A stretch of DNA of 8,629 nucleotides from JAZKFP01 sp040386355 (GCA_040386355.1 JAZKFP010000055.1:1-8629); one strand, 5' to 3'. Positions 1 to 6,751 are shown, counted from the stretch's first letter. The notes: generated from the letters alone by a model not told the origin. Program-made: numbers and translations.

Positions 1-25
1 ACTAACTTTTAGGAATTCTCATCTG

Positions 26-52
26 CGTTCGCTATATACCCGTAGCGTTTGA
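26..52 (+). repeat. 27-base dispersed repeat, left copy
   Basis: This stretch matches the reverse complement of 8463-8489 at 25 of 27 positions. Both copies read CGTTCGCTATATA, then CCCG here against GCCC in the other copy, then TAGCGTTTGA. It overlaps the left terminus of the palindromic element and runs eight bases beyond the element's inverted repeat, so the repeated unit is not simply the terminal repeat. Confidence 0.7.
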
Positions 53-230
53 AAACTAGGTGTTTATCATGATCTTTTTTACCGCTCACTTTGTTGCCTG
101 CTCGAACGCGTCACAGCGTTCTCGCTGCGTAAAGCTTTGGCTACGCAGCGTCAAAGCGCCGTGTGATCGAAAAAAAACATTCATGCTAAACCGTTTACCT
201 TAACCTAATTTTCATTCGCTACGGGTATAT
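34..230. repeat. MITE-like palindromic repeat element (copy A)
   Basis: The ends are a perfect 14-base inverted repeat, ATATACCCGTAGCG at 34-47 and its reverse complement at 217-230. Pairing continues imperfectly inward: 50-55 with 209-214 and 57-61 with 203-207. The interior is GC-richer than its surroundings and folds into successive hairpins: GAACGC (104-109) with GCGTTC (116-121), then CGCTGCGTA (123-131) with TACGCAGCG (142-150). There is no transposase and no credible reading frame. The layout fits a non-autonomous miniature inverted-repeat element or large intergenic palindromic repeat. It shares TACCC...GGGTA ends with the element at 6572-6732. The family is not identified and no clear target-site duplication was found. 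Confidence 0.7.
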
Positions 231-483
231 CTTCTAAATTGCATGGCAATAAGCGAGATGGTGAGAATTAAGTCTGTCACCAAAAAGTATTATAATAATA
301 TTTTTTTATGGGTACAGTACTGTTAGTGACATTTCTATTTTAGATAGGAGTAATTTTTATTTGACACCCAATTTTAAAAAAAGAAATGCTAAAAAACACT
401 ATGAAGCAATTAAAGACACCATTAAAAGAAGAAAATAAATTATTGACAACAAATTTTGCAATACAATTTTTATTAAATCAGTT
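231..483. other. AT-rich stretch without a convincing gene
   Basis: Between the palindromic element and the 3' end of the split minus-strand gene I see no gene I would defend. Two very short plus-strand frames occur. One starts TTG at 361 and ends TAA at 438 (25 codons, Lys/Arg-rich), with an AGGAG at 346-350 ten bases upstream. The other runs from ATG 386 to TGA 508 (40 codons), lacks a ribosome-binding site and overlaps the end of the minus-strand gene. Both may be chance frames in AT-rich DNA. No strong intrinsic terminator for the minus-strand gene is visible. Confidence 0.5.
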
Positions 484-1011
484 TTATAGCTCAGACATAC
501 AAGACTGAATCGTTCTATGAGCTTCCTCAAAATGATACATAATCGGTTGCATTGATTTAAAGTTGAAACTTCTTCTTAAAAGTGATCCATCTGTTAAATG
601 ATAAGGTGGTAAAGCTTTAGGATCACCTTGAGAAATTCTTAAAAACAATGAGTGATACCTAGTAATTACTTTACTTAATACAAGATAATTATTTTTTTGA
701 ACTTCAGATAAATTCATTAAAGATAACGTGCTGTTATCAGTATGAAGTAAAGATTGAAAAAAATTAGTTTGAGTAGGAAATGAGTAATATTTTGAGTTAC
801 TAATAATCTTTGGATTTACAGTTAATAAAAAATTCATTGCTGATTTAAAGCTTTCTGATGTCTTGAACATTTCAGGGATTAAAGTAAATACAGTTCCTCT
901 TGAATATTGAAAATCAATAAAATTACCATATATGATTGCATTTGTGGAATCAATACCCATCATAAAACCAATAATGGCTTCATGTGTTCCTAAACCTTTT
1001 TTCTCTAGCAC
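484..1011 (-). CDS. Hypothetical protein, C-terminal part of the split gene
   Basis: This 175-residue frame begins with GTG at 1009-1011, but nothing resembling a Shine-Dalgarno sequence precedes it and the frame stays open upstream to the TAA at 1048-1050. It is therefore best read as the C-terminal portion of the gene starting at 1719. The sequence looks soluble and mixed helical (LEKKGLGTHEAIIGFMMG near the start, FEEAHRTIQSCMSEL at the end). It has a single Cys near the C-terminus and no transmembrane segment or motif I recognise. If translated at all, it would need readthrough of the TAA or weak internal initiation. Confidence 0.4.
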   Translation of the reverse strand: MLEKKGLGTHEAIIGFMMGIDSTNAIIYGNFIDFQYSRGTVFTLIPEMFKTSESFKSAMNFLLTVNPKIISNSKYYSFPTQTNFFQSLLHTDNSTLSLMNLSEVQKNNYLVLSKVITRYHSLFLRISQGDPKALPPYHLTDGSLLRRSFNFKSMQPIMYHFEEAHRTIQSCMSEL

Positions 1012-1047
1012 TTTTAAAAGATTTTTTTCTAAAGAAAGTGAAGTCTC

Positions 1048-1719
1048 TTAAACTAAATCAAATTTTTCAAAAACTGCTTGCCACTGTCCAGCTTTAATTT
1101 TATAAAATATAACTTCTGCAATTTGATGAATGGATGTTGTGTACTCCCCCCAAGTATTGCTAGATACTTTATTGACTTGCTCGGCAGTCATTTCAATAAA
1201 TTTTTTTACTACAGGATGGGCATCAAATTGCATGACACTGCGTAAACCTAATAATACTGAAGCATAGTCAAAACCATTTATACTTATTATTTTTTCTTGC
1301 AAAACATTAGCTAGCTTAGAATCAACTTTATTAAAAATATCTTTAAGTTGTATTAGGTAATCGTAATCACTTTGTGATGAGCCTAAGGATTTCACTTGAT
1401 CTTTATTAAACCAACTGTCTAAAAGTTTATTTTCTGCTGTTGCTAATGTAGTAGTTTGACGAAGCGGTTCTATACAGTTTAAAAAACTACTGTAATCTTT
1501 TTTTTCATTTACAATTGAAACTTGTCCATCAGGATCGATCGTGGAAATTACTGGTTGTGCTGCAACTTCTCTTAATGAGTAGCTTTTTTGTGAACTGAAC
1601 AGAGTTGAGATGATGAAGGACGAATAAGCAATAGCTTGCAATTTGTTTAGCCAATACAAGGACTTACTAGAAAAGCTTTTAGTTGGATTTGAAAAAGAAT
1701 GTGTTGCACTACTAACCAT
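1048..1719 (-). CDS. Hypothetical protein, N-terminal part of the split gene
   Basis: The frame starts at ATG 1717-1719, preceded by AAGG with a five-base spacer, and gives 223 residues. I do not recognise the protein. It is rich in Ser, Lys and Asn. A moderately hydrophobic patch lies at about residues 27-42 (LQAIAYSSFIISTLFS) after a Ser/Lys-rich N-terminus, which might be a weak membrane segment but is not a clear signal peptide. From about residue 70 onward it looks helical and soluble, and it ends FEKFDLV directly at TAA. The same frame reopens beyond the stop into 484-1011, so this is probably the first half of a longer protein. A likely promoter lies about 40 bases upstream. The AT-rich codon use and lack of a known domain would suit lineage-specific accessory proteins, but no function can be assigned. 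Confidence 0.55.
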   Translation of the reverse strand: MVSSATHSFSNPTKSFSSKSLYWLNKLQAIAYSSFIISTLFSSQKSYSLREVAAQPVISTIDPDGQVSIVNEKKDYSSFLNCIEPLRQTTTLATAENKLLDSWFNKDQVKSLGSSQSDYDYLIQLKDIFNKVDSKLANVLQEKIISINGFDYASVLLGLRSVMQFDAHPVVKKFIEMTAEQVNKVSSNTWGEYTTSIHQIAEVIFYKIKAGQWQAVFEKFDLV

Positions 1720-1759
1720 AAATACCTTAATACCGCATAAACGATATGATTGAAAAGCA

Positions 1760-1788
1760 TTAATATTAATAAAATATGCTCATCTCAA
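1760..1788 (-). promoter_or_regulatory. Possible sigma70-type promoter for the split gene
   Basis: On the minus strand TTGAGA (1783-1788) is followed after 17 bases by TATTAA (1760-1765), matching the -35 and -10 consensus at 5/6 and 4/6 positions. The ATG lies about 40 bases downstream. In AT-rich DNA such matches arise by chance, so this is a suggestion. Confidence 0.35.
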
Positions 1789-1887
1789 CAAGATATTTTT
1801 TACAGAATAAAGTTTAATTTATTTCTGGAAGTTTTTTAAGATATCTAAAAAACTAATTTGAATGAAACACGTTTAAAATTTTAAAAA

Positions 1888-3495
1888 TTAATTCCACATC
1901 ATCGACAATACCAACAACTTCGCAATCCAAGCATCAATATCCACACCAATATCTTGGTCATTAAATAATGCATAATCTTTTTCTATTAATAATTTAATTT
2001 GATAACTTTCAATTGCGTCTAGTAAAATACCAGCTTTCACTAAGCGTTCTAGACCTTCTTTCGCGTTCGACGTTTGACGCGAGCTTATAAATAAATGCGC
2101 GAACGATCCAGCCCAAGATTGGTAACTTAATAACCAAACTTGTTGCTCCCAGGATTTTGGAATATCCACCATTACATCCATTCGACTGCCTTGTGTAAGA
2201 CTTATTACGCCGTTGGCGAATGTCCACTGCGTCGGATCAAATCCTTTTAATACTTCGTTATCAAATTCAAAACCTAACAAAATAACTATAGGGTCTGATT
2301 TAAAATTTTTGGCGGATGACTTTTCTGTTATCGACCATTTCAAAGAAATCTTCGGAGCTTGTTGTAAAATTTGATAAGCTATTTTTCTGGATTCAGGCGT
2401 CCATATTCCCGCAAAAGGCTTATAGGTTCGATATAAAGAAAATAAATTTTCAAAATGAATATTTTGCCATTCATAACGAAATTCTTGCGCCCCCACTGGT
2501 TGTACAGATGCAATATAGGGTTGCATTTTTCCACCAGATATTCGTCGCCAATCTTGGAAATTTAAATTTAAAAATCCTACATAGGGCTGTTCGTAGGAAT
2601 GTTGAAAATCAGATGTAAGATTATCAATAAAAAATGAGGGTTGAGTTTCAATAAAATCCGTAGCTGGAAACCAGCGCAATGCTTTAATATTGATTGAACC
2701 TTTTACACTTGCTAATGATTTATTTAATGGGCGATTCCATTGCCAATGTGCATCGGTTTTTTTAATTTCCCAAGAGGCAGTGGCAATATCTGTATTCGCA
2801 GGATCAAAACTTTTACCCGTTAATGTATCAGCATTTATTTTTAAGGCTACACTTAGATTATCAGCTTGAATATCCGCGTCTGTATTAAAATTAATATTTT
2901 TCCAGCTAGAGTTCCAATGCGAGAACTTTCCATCTTCTGAATTAATTACGCGGCAGTTTGCAGAAATATTTTGAATAGCAGGCTGGATAAGTTTTGATTG
3001 TGCATCACAGGTTAAAAATAATTCAGGTTCTTCATATTGAAAAAAATCAACTGATGTAGTTGTATTTTTTCGTAGCCATTGTTGTGGAATTTTTAACCAA
3101 CTTAATTCAAATTGAGCTGGATATGCTCGTTGTTTAAGTTTTAATCCTTCAAACCAGCGAGGATGTGAAACCGATAATTTCCATATTCCTACTAACTTTG
3201 ATTCATGCGCTTGTGCGGGAAAAACTGGTTTATCTTTTCTAGTAATTTCTTCTTTGGTTAAACACAACTCTGGCTTTTCGCATTCAAATACTAAACCTTG
3301 AATTTCTGTTTGTTGAAAACCTTGTTCAACAGCAAGTAAACCTACAGACATTTTATGTCGTGTAGCTTGATGATTTGCTGTTGCAACCCATTGACGAACT
3401 GCAGTATTGGTCTGATGGTTTTGATATAAACCCAATAAAGCAGCGATTAATGCCATAAAAACTACTGTGATCACACCAACAATTTTAAAATTCAC
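1888..3495 (-). CDS. Membrane-anchored, probably periplasmic protein (possibly DUF945/YdgA-like)
   Basis: The start is GTG 3493-3495, supported by AAAGGA at 3503-3508 with a seven-base spacer; the product is 535 residues. Residues 5-24 form one hydrophobic segment after a short N-terminus with a Lys, like an uncleaved signal anchor, and the rest is hydrophilic, so a single-pass protein with a large periplasmic part is likely. Four Cys fall in two pairs (C72/C78 and C163/C181) that could form disulfides there. The middle is rich in Trp, Asn and alternating beta-type sequence. The last ~60 residues (LVKAGILLDAIESYQIKLLI...) weakly recall the end of the DUF945/YdgA family, which also has one N-terminal anchor; that resemblance is from memory. 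The gene is monocistronic and diverges from the membrane-protein gene at 3607. Function unknown; AsmA-like is an alternative. Confidence 0.7.
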   Translation of the reverse strand: MNFKIVGVITVVFMALIAALLGLYQNHQTNTAVRQWVATANHQATRHKMSVGLLAVEQGFQQTEIQGLVFECEKPELCLTKEEITRKDKPVFPAQAHESKLVGIWKLSVSHPRWFEGLKLKQRAYPAQFELSWLKIPQQWLRKNTTTSVDFFQYEEPELFLTCDAQSKLIQPAIQNISANCRVINSEDGKFSHWNSSWKNINFNTDADIQADNLSVALKINADTLTGKSFDPANTDIATASWEIKKTDAHWQWNRPLNKSLASVKGSINIKALRWFPATDFIETQPSFFIDNLTSDFQHSYEQPYVGFLNLNFQDWRRISGGKMQPYIASVQPVGAQEFRYEWQNIHFENLFSLYRTYKPFAGIWTPESRKIAYQILQQAPKISLKWSITEKSSAKNFKSDPIVILLGFEFDNEVLKGFDPTQWTFANGVISLTQGSRMDVMVDIPKSWEQQVWLLSYQSWAGSFAHLFISSRQTSNAKEGLERLVKAGILLDAIESYQIKLLIEKDYALFNDQDIGVDIDAWIAKLLVLSMMWN

Positions 3496-3541
3496 CTGCT
3501 TATCCTTTAGCTTTTATTTTTCAAAACTCACGAATCGTTCA

Positions 3542-3570
3542 TAGACTTCAAGCACATTTCAATTTATGTT
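3542..3570 (+). promoter_or_regulatory. Weak candidate promoter for the membrane protein-hisI-cysS-yidD run
   Basis: TAGACT (3542-3547) and TATGTT (3565-3570) are separated by 17 bases and each matches 4/6 of the sigma70 consensus. They lie in the divergent gap ahead of the TTG start at 3607, where a promoter for the plus-strand run is expected. The match is weak. Confidence 0.25.
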
Positions 3571-3606
3571 CTCGCTTTGTCATATTCTTGTCATCTGGAG
3601 GACATA

Positions 3607-4359
3607 TTGCGAACTTCCATTATTTTAATAACAAGTGGCATCATCGCGGGACTCGGAATATTTTGTATTGCAATTTTGCAGCCCTGGTTAAGTTACGAAT
3701 ATTTTTTCTCTGATCTATCTGCCATTGTTGATGTCAATCCATTATTTGGGGTCACCTCAACAGTCGTAGCCATGCTCTGGTTTGGTTCAGGAATGGCTTC
3801 TTTTCTTGGCGCTTTACTGGTCACCGGCGTCTATCAAACTTTTTTATTTTCCAGTGCTGGTTTAAGTGCGGTGTTGGCTTTGGATGAAATATTACGTTTT
3901 CATGATTACGTTTCACCACAACTTCTTGGACTAGGCGAACGTGAACCAAAAATTTTCTTCATCGCAATAACTCTTTTGTACTTATGGATATTTCGAGAAA
4001 TCATTGCACACGTAAGATGGATAATCTTAGCAGTGTCAGGCTGTTTTTTTGTTTCAAGTTTACTGATAGATAATAGTTTTGTACGAGAAGAGATAATTTT
4101 TTCATGGTTGCCTTTTCTAAGAACAGAGGCTTTCGGTGAGATTGTTGAATTTTTAATTGAAGATACTTTGAAAACCATTGGAATCTTTCTTTGGATATTA
4201 TTTCATTTAGAGGCAGCACGTTTTTTAATTCGTGAACAATTACAAATGAAAAAATCCTTACCATTTGTTTTAGAATATCCAGCTAACTACTCGTCAAAAA
4301 TGACTCAACATACGAGTGATTCAATTCAATCTCGTAAAAAGAAGAGCGTTTCTGCCTAA
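3607..4359 (+). CDS. Multi-pass inner membrane protein of unknown function
   Basis: The frame is open from 3577, but the best start is TTG 3607-3609 because GGAGG (3597-3601) sits five bases upstream; this gives 250 residues. The protein is very hydrophobic, with about five or six membrane segments (roughly residues 3-25, 47-70, 74-93, 115-130, 136-155, 187-206), and ends in a basic Ser/Lys-rich tail. Between segments it carries charged residues in hydrophobic surroundings: LDEILRFHD at about 92-100 (D93, E94, H99, D100) and a cluster E174, E178, E181, E185, D186 just before the last segment. This Asp/Glu/His pattern resembles a loose group of uncharacterised bacterial membrane proteins with LDE..xHE and EE..x..G motifs, and could bind a metal; that is inference. 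It is first in a close plus-strand run, 22 bases before hisI. Confidence 0.75.
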   Translation: MRTSIILITSGIIAGLGIFCIAILQPWLSYEYFFSDLSAIVDVNPLFGVTSTVVAMLWFGSGMASFLGALLVTGVYQTFLFSSAGLSAVLALDEILRFHDYVSPQLLGLGEREPKIFFIAITLLYLWIFREIIAHVRWIILAVSGCFFVSSLLIDNSFVREEIIFSWLPFLRTEAFGEIVEFLIEDTLKTIGIFLWILFHLEAARFLIREQLQMKKSLPFVLEYPANYSSKMTQHTSDSIQSRKKKSVSA

Positions 4360-4381
4360 TTCACAATGCAACAGAGAATTT

Positions 4382-4783
4382 ATGGATCATTTATTTTGGA
4401 AAGGTATCGAGAACAGTACTCAATCATACGTATTGGAAGAAGCGATTCAGCAATTGCAATGGAATAGCGATGGACTTATTCCAGTGATTGCGCAAGATAA
4501 ACATTCCAAAGTTGTATTGATGATGGCTTGGATGAACCAAGATGCTTTGCATAAAACATTACGCACAGGTCAGGTGTATTATTGGTCACGTTCCAGGCAA
4601 AAACTCTGGCAAAAAGGCGAATCATCTGGGCACACCCAGCATTTAATAGACTGCCAGATTGATTGCGATGGTGATACTCTGCTGCTTCAGGTTGAACAAA
4701 AAGGACCGGCCTGTCATACCTTGCAACCGCATTGTTTTTTTTGGACAGTCGATGGTCAACGGATTAAAAAATTAAATACCTAA
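4382..4783 (+). CDS. hisI: Phosphoribosyl-AMP cyclohydrolase (HisI)
   Basis: HisI opens the adenine ring of phosphoribosyl-AMP in histidine synthesis, in the cytoplasm. The start chosen is ATG 4382, preceded by AGAGA four bases upstream, giving 133 residues. A GTG at 4316 in the same frame would add 22 atypical residues and overlap the upstream gene. Family hallmarks are intact: GLIPVIAQD at 31-39, WSRSRQKLWQKGESSGH at 68-84, the metal-binding Asp cluster D94/D96/D98 in IDCDGD, and the zinc Cys C95, C111 (in GPACHT) and C118. It is the single-domain form without a fused HisE domain. No other his gene is in view; the gene sits between a membrane-protein gene and cysS, 28 bases before the latter. 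The ~16 residues before VLEEAIQQLQW are longer than usual, so a slightly later start is possible. Confidence 0.93.
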   Translation: MDHLFWKGIENSTQSYVLEEAIQQLQWNSDGLIPVIAQDKHSKVVLMMAWMNQDALHKTLRTGQVYYWSRSRQKLWQKGESSGHTQHLIDCQIDCDGDTLLLQVEQKGPACHTLQPHCFFWTVDGQRIKKLNT

Positions 4784-4811
4784 TCAGCAATAAATAACCA
4801 GAGATGTTTTC

Positions 4812-6233
4812 ATGACTGTTGAATTTTCCAGTGTTATTCCGCTTTTATTACACAATACCCAAGCGCAACAACGTACTGAATTTATTCCTAAAGATTTCAA
4901 TAACGTGACGATGTATGTCTGCGGTCCAACAGTATACAACCGAGTTCACATTGGCAATGCTCGACCGATGGTGGTGTTTGATGTTTTAGTTCGATTATTA
5001 AAACAGCGATATCCAAATGTGCGTTACGGCCGTAATTTGACCGATGTTGACGATAAAATTAATGCGGCAGCAGCAGTTGAAGGTATTGATATTCGAACTC
5101 TGACAGATCGTTATATCCAAGCTTTCCATGAAGATATGGCGGAATTAAATGTTTTACCGCCGAATATTGAACCACGTGCGACTGAACATATGTCTGCAAT
5201 GCTCAATATGATTCAACAACTCATAGATCAAGAATTTGCTTACGTCGCTGAAGGTCATGTTTTATTTCATGTACCAAGTTATACATCCTATGGAAAGCTA
5301 TCCAATCGTAGTGTGGATGACATGATTGCAGGTGCACGCGTTGAAGTTGCGCCCTATAAAAAACATCCAGCGGATTTCGTATTGTGGAAACCTTCTTCTC
5401 CTGAACAACCGGGTTGGGATAGCCCTTGGGGTAGAGGTCGACCGGGTTGGCATATTGAATGTAGCGCAATGATTTTTCAGCATTTTGGTTCTTACATTGA
5501 TATTCATGGCGGTGGCCAGGATTTAATTTTTCCGCATCATGAAAATGAACGTGCCCAAAGTTGTTGCGCGCATCAAGTGGAAGAATTTGTCGGTCATTGG
5601 CTACACAATGGTTATCTCACCACCGGTGGTGAGAAAATGGCAAAATCAACCGGAAATTTTACAACAGTACGTGCCCTGCTCGATCATTATTCCGGCGAAA
5701 CTCTGCGTTATGCTTTGCTGTCGGCACATTATCGTTCACCGTTAGAATGGACTGAAAGCACGCTTCAACAAGCACAACAAAGTTTATCGCGTTGCTACAT
5801 CGCGCTTCGAGACAGCGGATTCGCCGATTCTATACTCCAATTGCAAATTGATGACGATGTTCAAGCTGTAGAAAATGCATTGTGTGATGACTTAAATACA
5901 GTGACGGCGCTTGCTGCTTTGCATCGATTAGCACAACGAGTTTTTAAAGCAGATGGAAATGAAGAAAAAGCGCAACTTGGTTATCAACTCAAACAAGCAG
6001 GCTCACTACTTGGATTGCTTCAAAGCGATCCTAATCAATGGTTGACGGGTAAATTTTCCGATAATGCAATTTCCGCTGAAGCTATTGAAGCATTAATTGT
6101 TAGGCGCAATGAAGCTCGTAAAAATCGAGACTTTAAAACGGCAGACAGTGTTCGAGAAGAATTATTAGCTATGGGAATCGTATTAGAGGATAGTGTGAAC
6201 GGTACTCGTTGGCGTAGTGAATCCAATGGCTGA
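4812..6233 (+). CDS. cysS: Cysteinyl-tRNA synthetase
   Basis: This class I aminoacyl-tRNA synthetase charges tRNA-Cys with cysteine in the cytoplasm. The product is 473 residues, slightly longer than the 461 of E. coli. Ordered landmarks: CGPTVYNRVHIGNARP at 37-52 with the HIGH-type signature HIGN at 46-49; the zinc ligands expected from E. coli CysRS at C37, C217 (GWHIECSAM), H242 and E246 (FPHHENE); the KMSKS loop as KMAKS at 275-279; and a helical C-terminal region ending EARKNRDFKTADSVREELLAMGI, as in the DALR/anticodon part. ATG 4812 follows GAG at 4801-4803 with an eight-base spacer. It lies 28 bases after hisI and 26 before yidD, probably on one transcript. The Ala in KMAKS is a tolerated variant of the loop. 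No T-box or leader peptide is visible upstream. Confidence 0.97.
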   Translation: MTVEFSSVIPLLLHNTQAQQRTEFIPKDFNNVTMYVCGPTVYNRVHIGNARPMVVFDVLVRLLKQRYPNVRYGRNLTDVDDKINAAAAVEGIDIRTLTDRYIQAFHEDMAELNVLPPNIEPRATEHMSAMLNMIQQLIDQEFAYVAEGHVLFHVPSYTSYGKLSNRSVDDMIAGARVEVAPYKKHPADFVLWKPSSPEQPGWDSPWGRGRPGWHIECSAMIFQHFGSYIDIHGGGQDLIFPHHENERAQSCCAHQVEEFVGHWLHNGYLTTGGEKMAKSTGNFTTVRALLDHYSGETLRYALLSAHYRSPLEWTESTLQQAQQSLSRCYIALRDSGFADSILQLQIDDDVQAVENALCDDLNTVTALAALHRLAQRVFKADGNEEKAQLGYQLKQAGSLLGLLQSDPNQWLTGKFSDNAISAEAIEALIVRRNEARKNRDFKTADSVREELLAMGIVLEDSVNGTRWRSESNG

Positions 6234-6259
6234 TTTCTGTCTTTGGGTTTTTAAGAAAT

Positions 6260-6535
6260 ATGCTTAGCCAATTTTTAATTCGATGCGTCATTATTTATCG
6301 ACGCTTTATTAGTCCCTTCTTTCCACCGCGCTGCCGTTTTTTACCAACCTGTTCTGAATACGCGATCCAAGCCTTGCAGCAACACGGGGCTTGGCGCGGT
6401 GGACTTCTAACTATTAAACGCTTCAGTCAATGTCATCCATGGGGGAAATCTGGATTTGATCCTGTCCCAGAGCATTTTCATCTTTCGAAGAAGAACCAGT
6501 TGAGTTATCGTGATACTCCCCAATCTAAAGATTAA
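6260..6535 (+). CDS. yidD: Membrane protein insertion efficiency factor YidD
   Basis: YidD is a small membrane-associated protein that assists YidC-dependent insertion of inner membrane proteins. The 91 residues hold the complete family pattern: a hydrophobic, amphipathic N-terminus (residues 4-20, ending FISPF), PRCRFLPTCSEYAIQAL at 23-39, HG..RGG around 42-48, and RFSQCHPWGKSGFDPVP at 54-70 with conserved Cys at 25, 31 and 58. The C-terminal tail is hydrophilic and unconserved. ATG 6260 has only a weak AAGAA upstream. The gene follows cysS by 26 bases. In most bacteria yidD lies between rnpA and yidC near the origin, so this position away from that cluster is unusual, as long as no second copy exists there. 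Confidence 0.95.
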   Translation: MLSQFLIRCVIIYRRFISPFFPPRCRFLPTCSEYAIQALQQHGAWRGGLLTIKRFSQCHPWGKSGFDPVPEHFHLSKKNQLSYRDTPQSKD

Positions 6536-6571
6536 AGTAATATTTAAAGCCACTTAATGCATACGCACTCA

Positions 6572-6732
6572 TACCCAAAACAAATGAGATTTTAGGACGC
6601 CGTGCGCGCCGCGACGAATAGGTAGCGGCAGGCCAGCGGACAAGCAAGCGAGACCAGCCGAGCATACTTTTTTGTATGTGAGCATGGCGAGGAGCGTAGC
6701 CAACAAAACATAAAACTCAGTTGTGACGGGTA
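6572..6732. repeat. MITE-like palindromic repeat element (copy B)
   Basis: Left end 6572-6594 and right end 6711-6732 form an imperfect inverted repeat. Read inward, both show TACCC, then ACAA, TGAG and TTTTA, with three plus one mismatches and one indel over 23 positions. The inside is distinctly GC-rich (for example GTGCGCGCCGCGACG at 6602-6616) between AT-rich flanks and holds a short hairpin, CATAC (6663-6667) with GTATG (6674-6678). It contains no transposase; the reading frame covering it on the minus strand is not a credible gene. Its right end is nine bases before the Shine-Dalgarno sequence of the DAHP synthase gene, so it must affect that gene's leader. It shares the TACCC...GGGTA termini and the decamer TTGGCTACGC (inverted, 6694-6703) with the element at 34-230. 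Confidence 0.7.
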
Positions 6733-6741
6733 ATAATTAAT

Positions 6742-6746
6742 GAGGA
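6742..6746 (+). promoter_or_regulatory. Ribosome-binding site fixing the DAHP synthase start
   Basis: GAGGA lies five bases before ATG 6752. It overlaps the alternative ATG at 6740, which is in frame but has no Shine-Dalgarno sequence of its own, so translation should begin at 6752. Confidence 0.7.
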
Positions 6747-6751
6747 TACTA

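Larger units (their letters stand above)
484..1719 (-). pseudogene. Unrecognised gene split by one in-frame stop (whole span)
   Basis: The two minus-strand reading frames 1048-1719 and 484-1011 are in the same frame. They are separated only by the TAA at 1048-1050 and twelve open codons at 1012-1047 that read ETSLSLEKNLLK. Read through the stop, the product would be about 411 residues with no other interruption. The downstream half has only a GTG at 1009-1011 preceded by AT-rich sequence with no Shine-Dalgarno motif, so independent translation is unsupported. The simplest reading is one gene inactivated by a nonsense change. Alternatives are a sequencing error, programmed readthrough, or a functional truncated N-terminal protein. 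No family is recognised. Confidence 0.6.

Noticed and set aside
314..323. Perfect palindrome ACAGTACTGT as an operator
   Set aside because: Ten-base palindromes are expected several times by chance in a window of this size, and nothing else marks it as a binding site.
443..476. TTGACA at 443-448 as a plus-strand promoter
   Set aside because: No -10 box at acceptable spacing (TACAAT is 13 and TATTAA 22 bases away), and it would transcribe antisense into the split gene.
386..508. 40-codon plus-strand frame starting at ATG 386
   Set aside because: It has no ribosome-binding site, lies in AT-rich DNA and overlaps the 3' end of the minus-strand gene.
1830..1854. AGTTTTTT...AAAAAACT hairpin after the 535-residue gene as a terminator
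   Set aside because: The stem is almost entirely A/T pairs and no T-run follows the 3' arm, so it is not a convincing intrinsic terminator.
3577..3606. Upstream TTG start at 3577 for the membrane protein
   Set aside because: It lacks a Shine-Dalgarno sequence, while TTG 3607 has GGAGG five bases upstream.
4316..4381. N-terminal extension of HisI from GTG 4316
   Set aside because: It would overlap the upstream gene by 44 bases and add residues unlike any HisI N-terminus I know; ATG 4382 fits better.
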